From [Actinomadura] parvosata subsp. kistnae (GTDB taxonomy: Bacteria; Actinomycetota; Actinomycetes; Streptosporangiales; Streptosporangiaceae), in the NCBI RefSeq assembly GCF_900323885.1, contig NZ_OOHJ01000030.1, forward strand, positions 1 through 64,000: DNA of 64,000 nucleotides. The letters run 5' to 3'. Below the pieces are notes generated by a model, which was not told the origin of the DNA, did not search any database, and saw only the letters and a program-made list of their open reading frames with translations. Every line of letters starts with the position of its first letter. Position 1 is the stretch's first letter. Positions 60,025 through 64,000 of this stretch are shown piece by piece. A program made the position numbers and the translations under genes.

Positions 60025-60657
60025 TCAGGCCTTGTATTCAGGGTACCCGTAACCCACCACCTGCGACTTGGGCCGGATCCGCTGCTCGACCTTGCCGTTG
60101 CCGGTGTTGCCCTCGATCGTGGTGATCGTGCCGTTGCCGTTGTCCTGTTTGACCAGGCCCATGTGGTCGATGCCCGTGGTGCTCTTGCCGTTCCAGTCAT
60201 AGAAGACGACGGCGCCGGGCTTGGCCAGCGTGCCCCACTTCTTGTTGGCCTGGAACCACTTGGCCCAGGTGACGGTGTACGCATCCCAGCCTACGGTCTG
60301 CCGGGCGCCCGCCTTCTCGCCCACCCAGGAGACGAACATGGCACACCACGGCGCGTTGGCGTAGGCCTGCACGCTGCCGCCGTCACGGGCGATGGTCTCC
60401 TTCGCCCGCTGGGAGGACATGTACCAGCTGTGGAACGGCGTTCCGCCACCCGCAGCGTTCTCCGTCACACCGATCTGAGACTCGGCGATCTTCAGCACCG
60501 ACTGCGCGGACGCCTGCGTCGCAGGCTTCTGGGCTTCATGGTCGGCGGCGAAGGCCGGCGTGCCGGCGAGCATCGCGCTTGCGGCCACACTGGCTGAGGC
60601 GGCGAACACACCAAGAGTCGCGGGCTTCAGGGCACGGGTGAAGACGTTCTTACGCAT
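60025..60657 (-). CDS. Secreted CHAP-domain peptidoglycan hydrolase
   Basis: The 210-residue protein has a signal peptide (ATLGVFAASASVAASAMLAG, cleavage near AFAAD) and one CHAP domain. The catalytic Cys is in AYANAPWCAMFVSWVGEKAG and the His in TTGIDHMGLVKQDNGNGTIT, followed by TIEGNTGNG. It would cleave peptidoglycan outside the cell. It is a diverged paralogue of the truncated gene at 59014-59583. A ydaO riboswitch precedes it, so c-di-AMP should lower its expression. AAGGAG lies 12 bases before the ATG at 60657. A hairpin terminator follows. Confidence 0.92.
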   Translation of the reverse strand: MRKNVFTRALKPATLGVFAASASVAASAMLAGTPAFAADHEAQKPATQASAQSVLKIAESQIGVTENAAGGGTPFHSWYMSSQRAKETIARDGGSVQAYANAPWCAMFVSWVGEKAGARQTVGWDAYTVTWAKWFQANKKWGTLAKPGAVVFYDWNGKSTTGIDHMGLVKQDNGNGTITTIEGNTGNGKVEQRIRPKSQVVGYGYPEYKA

Positions 60658-60683
60658 GAGTGGAAATTGCTCCTTGCTTCCAT

Positions 60684-60795
60684 GCCGCCTACCGGGTTAG
60701 CTGACGGGTTCGGGCGTGGAAGTGCCCTACGGAGCGCTCAAGCGGAGCGCGCCGATTCACCCCAGGAACATGTGGGTCCCCGGCTCCGCGAGATC
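60684..60795 (-). ncRNA. c-di-AMP riboswitch (ydaO/yuaA type) ahead of the intact CHAP gene
   Basis: The minus-strand leader contains GGGGTGAATCGGCGCG (near 60748-60763), GTAGGGCAC, CCCGAACCCGTCAGC and TAACCCGGTAGGCGG, the conserved ydaO blocks. A GC-rich helix GAGCGCTCCG region lies between them. Limits are approximate. Confidence 0.88.
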
Positions 60796-60808
60796 GCGAA
60801 TTCGGCGG

Positions 60809-60853
60809 CCGCCTCTCACCCGCAGTCACGACGTTCATGCTGGTGAGAGGCGG
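60809..60853. other. 12-bp hairpin of unknown role
   Basis: CCGCCTCTCACC (60809-60820) pairs with GGTGAGAGGCGG (60842-60853) across a 21-base loop, upstream of the riboswitch and 190 bases from IS3 copy 2. It could be the terminator of a gene removed by rearrangement. Confidence 0.5.
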
Positions 60854-61121
60854 TCTCGGCAATACAGTGACGTTCCGTGACAGGCAACGCTGCCATGCGG
60901 TACGCCGTGAGTCCTCGAAGGTAAGCGAATCGCATAGAAAGATGCAAGCCAAGCTCGGGAGAAGGCAACGGAATACCCTGCCCTGCAGGCGATACCGATA
61001 AAATCCTTTACCTACGCACGATCGATCAGAGAGCTCAGCCAAGCCCTCCCTGTCAAAATGGACAGAGGTAGCAAACAGGCATGAAACTCTGTGCTGAGGG
61101 TGGGGAAGGAGACATCCCTTC

Positions 61122-61532
61122 GTGGGAGCAAGCAAGCCGGGTCCGGAGTTCCCTGATCCTCAGGTGCGTGATCGGGGGCGTCCGCGGTCCTACTCCGCCG
61201 CCTACAAGGCTCGGATTCTGGAGGAGTACGACCGCCTGGACAAGGCGGGCAAGGGCGCGTTGCTGCGCCGGGAGGGCCTGTACTCGTCGCTGATCTCCAG
61301 CTGGCGCACAGCCCGGGACCACGGCGCGGAGCAGGCGCTGGCCCGCCCGGCCGGGCGGCCGAAGGCCGACCCGCGCGACAAGCGGATCGAGGCCCTGCAG
61401 GCGGAGGTCGAACGGCTGCGCGCCGAACTCGGCCAGACCCGCCAGGTGATCGAGGTGCAGGGAAAGCTCTTCGCGCTGCTGGATCAGCTCGCCACCAGCA
61501 GCGAGACCCAGCCGGGCCGGGGCGAGCAGTGA
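61122..61532 (+). CDS. IS3-family transposase OrfA (copy 2)
   Basis: This encodes the same 136-residue OrfA as 58525-58935: an HTH_Tnp_1 segment in RSYSAAYKARILEEYDRLDK followed by the coiled coil EVERLRAELGQTRQVIEVQG. The GTG start at 61122 lies behind GGAGA. Its stop overlaps the orfB start. Confidence 0.93.
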   Translation: MGASKPGPEFPDPQVRDRGRPRSYSAAYKARILEEYDRLDKAGKGALLRREGLYSSLISSWRTARDHGAEQALARPAGRPKADPRDKRIEALQAEVERLRAELGQTRQVIEVQGKLFALLDQLATSSETQPGRGEQ

Positions 61533-62587
61533 CCGGAACCTTCCAGGCCGCCCAGGCCGAGGCGATCGAGAACCTGACCCCGCTGCTCGGCCGGCGCAAG
61601 GCCTGCATGGCGGCCGGGCTGTCGCAGGCGACCTGGTATCGCCAGCACCGCCAGAGCCCGCCCCCGGTCCGGCCGACCCGGCCGCGCAAGCCGCATCCCG
61701 CCGCGCTGTCACCGGCCGAGCGCGAGCAGGTCCGGGCGGTGCTGAACGAGCGCTTCGCCGACGCCTCCCCGGCCACCGCCTACTACAGCCTGCTCGACGA
61801 GGGCGTCTATCTGGCGTCGCAGTCGACCATGTATCGCATCCTGCGCGAGCACGGCGAGGTGGGCGCCGACCGGCGCCGGCAGGCCACCCATCCACCGCGG
61901 GTCGTGCCCGAGCTGGTCGCCGGCGCCCCCAACGTCGTGTGGGCGTGGGACATCACCAAGCTGCGCGGCCCGGACAAGGGCGTCTGGTACTGCCTCTACA
62001 CGATCATTGACCTGTTCAGCCGCTACGTCGTCGGCTGGATGGTCGCCTCCCGCGAGTCCGCCGGCCTGGCCCGGCACCTCATCGAAGCGACCGCCCGCAA
62101 GCACGGCATCGACGCGGGCACCCTCACTCTGCACGCCGATCGCGGCAGCTCGATGACCTCCAAAACGCTGGCCGAACTCCTCATCGACCTGGGCGTGGCC
62201 AAGTCCCACTCCCGGCCCCGCACCTCCAACGACAACCCGCACGTCGAAGCGAGTTTCAAAACGCTGAAGTACTGTCCCGCCTTCCCCGCCCGGTTCGGCT
62301 CGATCGAGCACGCCCGCGTCTTCTGCCAGGAGTTCTACGCCTGGTACAACCGGGACCACTTCCACTCCGGGATCGGCTACCACCACCCCATCGACGTGCA
62401 CTACGGCCGCGCCGCCGCCATCCGTGACCGGCGCGCCACCGTCCTGACCGCTGCCCACACCGCCCATCCCGAACGGTTCGCCAGCGGCGGCCTGCCCACC
62501 CCGCCCGACCTGCCCGGCCCCGCCTGGATCAACAAGCCCAAGACCGACGAAGCGAAGGACGCCACAGAGAAGACAACACAGAATTAG
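61529..62587 (+). CDS. IS3-family transposase OrfB (copy 2)
   Basis: This encodes the same 352-residue OrfB as 57470-58528, with the DDE residues in AWDITKLRG, LHADRGSSM and HVEASFKTL. The GTG start at 61529 is in the GTGA overlap with orfA. The gene is intact. Confidence 0.95.
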   Translation: MTGTFQAAQAEAIENLTPLLGRRKACMAAGLSQATWYRQHRQSPPPVRPTRPRKPHPAALSPAEREQVRAVLNERFADASPATAYYSLLDEGVYLASQSTMYRILREHGEVGADRRRQATHPPRVVPELVAGAPNVVWAWDITKLRGPDKGVWYCLYTIIDLFSRYVVGWMVASRESAGLARHLIEATARKHGIDAGTLTLHADRGSSMTSKTLAELLIDLGVAKSHSRPRTSNDNPHVEASFKTLKYCPAFPARFGSIEHARVFCQEFYAWYNRDHFHSGIGYHHPIDVHYGRAAAIRDRRATVLTAAHTAHPERFASGGLPTPPDLPGPAWINKPKTDEAKDATEKTTQN

Positions 62588-62839
62588 CCCAGCTCAACTG
62601 CCTTGATCAGATTGACAGGTTCCGAAGCGCTTTCCCAGCTTTTTCAGGGCGCGCATACCGAGCCCCTGAAGGCTCGTCTCCTATCAAGCCCGCGAGTTCC
62701 TCGTCCAGACGACGCCACGCAGGGGTCTTCCTCCAGCGCGAAGACGCTTCTGATCGCCTGTATCAGCAGTCGCTTGAGTCACACAGGCCACCTAATCCCG
62801 CCCTCACGAGGAACGTCGTGTCAATGGCCTTTGAGTTCT

Positions 62840-64000
62840 GGCTCTGGCACAGAGTCCGTGAAGTCATGGGCCGAGCAGCACACGACGGCGGAGAAGCTCG
62901 AAGTTGGCTCTGCCGTACATCTGCCTCTTGATCGCCTTGATTCGGCACACAGCACCCTCGACAGCGCCACTGTTCCAGTCCAGCGTTAGTCCGTTGCGTA
63001 CGGCGTCGTAGTCCTTGAGCAGGCCGTCGGCGAAGCCCTGCATCTGGGTGATACCGCTGGTCTGTGCGTTGGCGATCCATGTGTCGAGGTGCTGGCCTTG
63101 ACGATGACGGAGCATCCCGGCGAAGTCGCTGACGAGTTGATCGACAGCCTTCAAGGTCTGGCAGCGGTCGAGGATCTGGGCCAGGTCTGCCTGCTCTTGC
63201 TCGCTTCGCTTGTCGGCGGGGCGGATGATCCATCCGGTGACCTGCCGAGGTTTGGGCGTGCTCACCGGGGTGGCGCTAGGTGGGGTGACGTTGTCGCGCC
63301 AGGTGTGCAGCAACCGGCGTACCGTCCGTTCGCTGCCACGGTATCCGCGCTGGCGCAGTTCCTGGGTCAGCCAGGCGGCGTTTGTGCAGCCCTCCTGCCA
63401 GCGCTGGGCGAGGTAGCCGACGTGCTGGTCGAGCATGCTCTCGCGTCGGGTGGGCTGGGTGAGCAACTCCTCGGCGGTGGCGGCGCGGACGTAGCGCAGG
63501 ACGGTCTTGTGGTCCAGGTTGAGTGCTCTGCAGATCGCGGTGGTACCCACGCCCTTGCCCCACAGGGCGTGCACCTCGGCGTGCCGCTGCCTGGTCTGCT
63601 CGGCACGCCGTCCTTGACCTGCCACGCTGGACGGCGGTGCCGGCTGAGCGACGGTGTCCTGCGCGGGTTGCTCACGCAGACACATGCGGTGGGCGCGGAC
63701 CACCCGGTCGACGGCCGTGGTCAGGTTGAACAGCAGGTGCCAGCGATCCGCCACCTGGATCGCCTCGGGAGCACCAAGACGGCCGCCCTCGGCATACCCG
63801 CCCGCGCGGTCACGGCAGATGACCTCGACGCCGGGATGCTCACGCAGCCACGCGGCGAAGGTATCGCTCAGCCGATCGGGCAGCAGGTCGATGGGCCGGT
63901 GGCTATCCATGTCGACCACGACGCTTCCGTAGTTGCTGCCCTTACGGAAGGCGAAGTCGTCCACCCCGAGCACCGAGCAGGCCGGAGCCTTAGGAAGAGG
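62840..64000 (-). mobile_element. ISL3-family insertion sequence, partial
   Basis: The left end reads GGCTCTGGCACAGAGTCCGT (62840-62859), which resembles ISL3-family terminal repeats. The transposase gene starts beyond the right edge of the window, so the second end and the target duplication cannot be seen. Confidence 0.72.
62864..64000 (-). CDS. ISL3-family transposase, N-terminus outside the window
   Basis: The visible ~378 residues contain the DDE_Tnp_ISL3 domain: SVLGVDDFAFRKGSNYGSVV with the first Asp, GVEVICRDRAGGYAEGGRLG with the second, and the C-terminal LDWNSGAVEGAVCRIKAIKR with the Glu, followed by QMYGRANFELLRRRVLL. Between them lies a HTH insert (GVGTTAICRALNLDHKTVLR). The frame is open to the window edge, so the zinc-finger N-terminus continues beyond it. 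It appears functional as far as it can be read. Confidence 0.93.
   Translation of the reverse strand, partial: PLPKAPACSVLGVDDFAFRKGSNYGSVVVDMDSHRPIDLLPDRLSDTFAAWLREHPGVEVICRDRAGGYAEGGRLGAPEAIQVADRWHLLFNLTTAVDRVVRAHRMCLREQPAQDTVAQPAPPSSVAGQGRRAEQTRQRHAEVHALWGKGVGTTAICRALNLDHKTVLRYVRAATAEELLTQPTRRESMLDQHVGYLAQRWQEGCTNAAWLTQELRQRGYRGSERTVRRLLHTWRDNVTPPSATPVSTPKPRQVTGWIIRPADKRSEQEQADLAQILDRCQTLKAVDQLVSDFAGMLRHRQGQHLDTWIANAQTSGITQMQGFADGLLKDYDAVRNGLTLDWNSGAVEGAVCRIKAIKRQMYGRANFELLRRRVLLGP

Larger units (their letters stand above)
61044..62624 (+). mobile_element. IS3-family insertion sequence, copy 2 (plus orientation)
   Basis: The element is 1,581 bp, the same length, ends and genes as copy 1 but inverted. 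Its own target duplication is AAG at 61041-61043 and 62625-62627. The two copies lie 2,030 bp apart. Identity of both copies implies recent activity. Confidence 0.92.

Noticed and set aside
57433..62624. The inverted IS3 pair as a composite transposon
   Set aside because: Each copy has its own, different 3-bp duplication (GTC and AAG). A composite insertion would show one shared duplication at the outer ends, so two separate insertions fit better.
1..64000. CRISPR arrays, rRNA and tRNA genes
   Set aside because: I found no regularly spaced direct repeats, no rRNA signature and no cloverleaf-like T-arm sequence on reading through both strands. A dedicated scan could still find a tRNA I missed.

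Overview
The window is high-GC DNA from an actinomycete. An AfsR/SARP regulator, two DUF574-type SAM methyltransferases, an XRE/DUF5753 regulator, GTG and leaderless starts, and c-di-AMP riboswitches ahead of CHAP hydrolases all point to a filamentous, differentiating genus. A Streptosporangiaceae-like host is plausible, but that is inference. I saw no rRNA, tRNA or CRISPR.

Layout. 1-4.75 kb (minus): a tightly coupled operon, with each junction from MFS pump to dehydrogenase overlapping by four bases, of MFS pump, 94-aa protein, ThDP-dependent enzyme, EntA-like dehydrogenase and an isochorismate synthase cut by the window edge. It fits isochorismate/2,3-dihydroxybenzoate chemistry. 5-14.2 kb: AfsR regulator, XRE/DUF5753 regulator, two DUF574 methyltransferases, a P450, a tyrosyl-tRNA-synthetase-like protein that has lost its HIGH and KMSKS motifs, and a small membrane protein; this is a candidate undescribed specialised-metabolism or signalling locus. 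14.2-22.4 kb: a gene-poor stretch, a winged-helix protein, an IS110 remnant, and regulator/target pairs (TetR, LuxR-type, TetR with a saccharopine-dehydrogenase-like gene, MerR with a methyltransferase).

22.4-53.5 kb: an accessory region with a strong copper and sulfur flavour. It holds a tyrosinase-VWA fusion, a secreted trypsin-fold pseudoprotease with a zinc ribbon, an LVIVD/PA protein, DUF4396, a C-S lyase, a PHM-like copper protein, CopZ, DUF6153 and DUF305 proteins, a BlaI/M56 pair, and a CstR-persulfide dioxygenase-rhodanese operon. Boxes of the form ATACC-N6/7-GGTAT recur before many of these genes and suggest a CsoR/CstR regulon. Broken pieces of CopA, CsoR, TauE and a TetR gene show that the island is being rearranged. 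An intact IS256-family element with a perfect 9-bp duplication sits at 31.9-33.4 kb.

54-64 kb: a large single-gene SF2 helicase with a possible C-terminal nuclease domain (candidate phage defence), then two identical 1,581-bp IS3-family elements in inverted orientation. One of them splits a riboswitch-controlled CHAP hydrolase gene; a second riboswitch-CHAP gene lies intact between them. An ISL3 element runs off the right edge.
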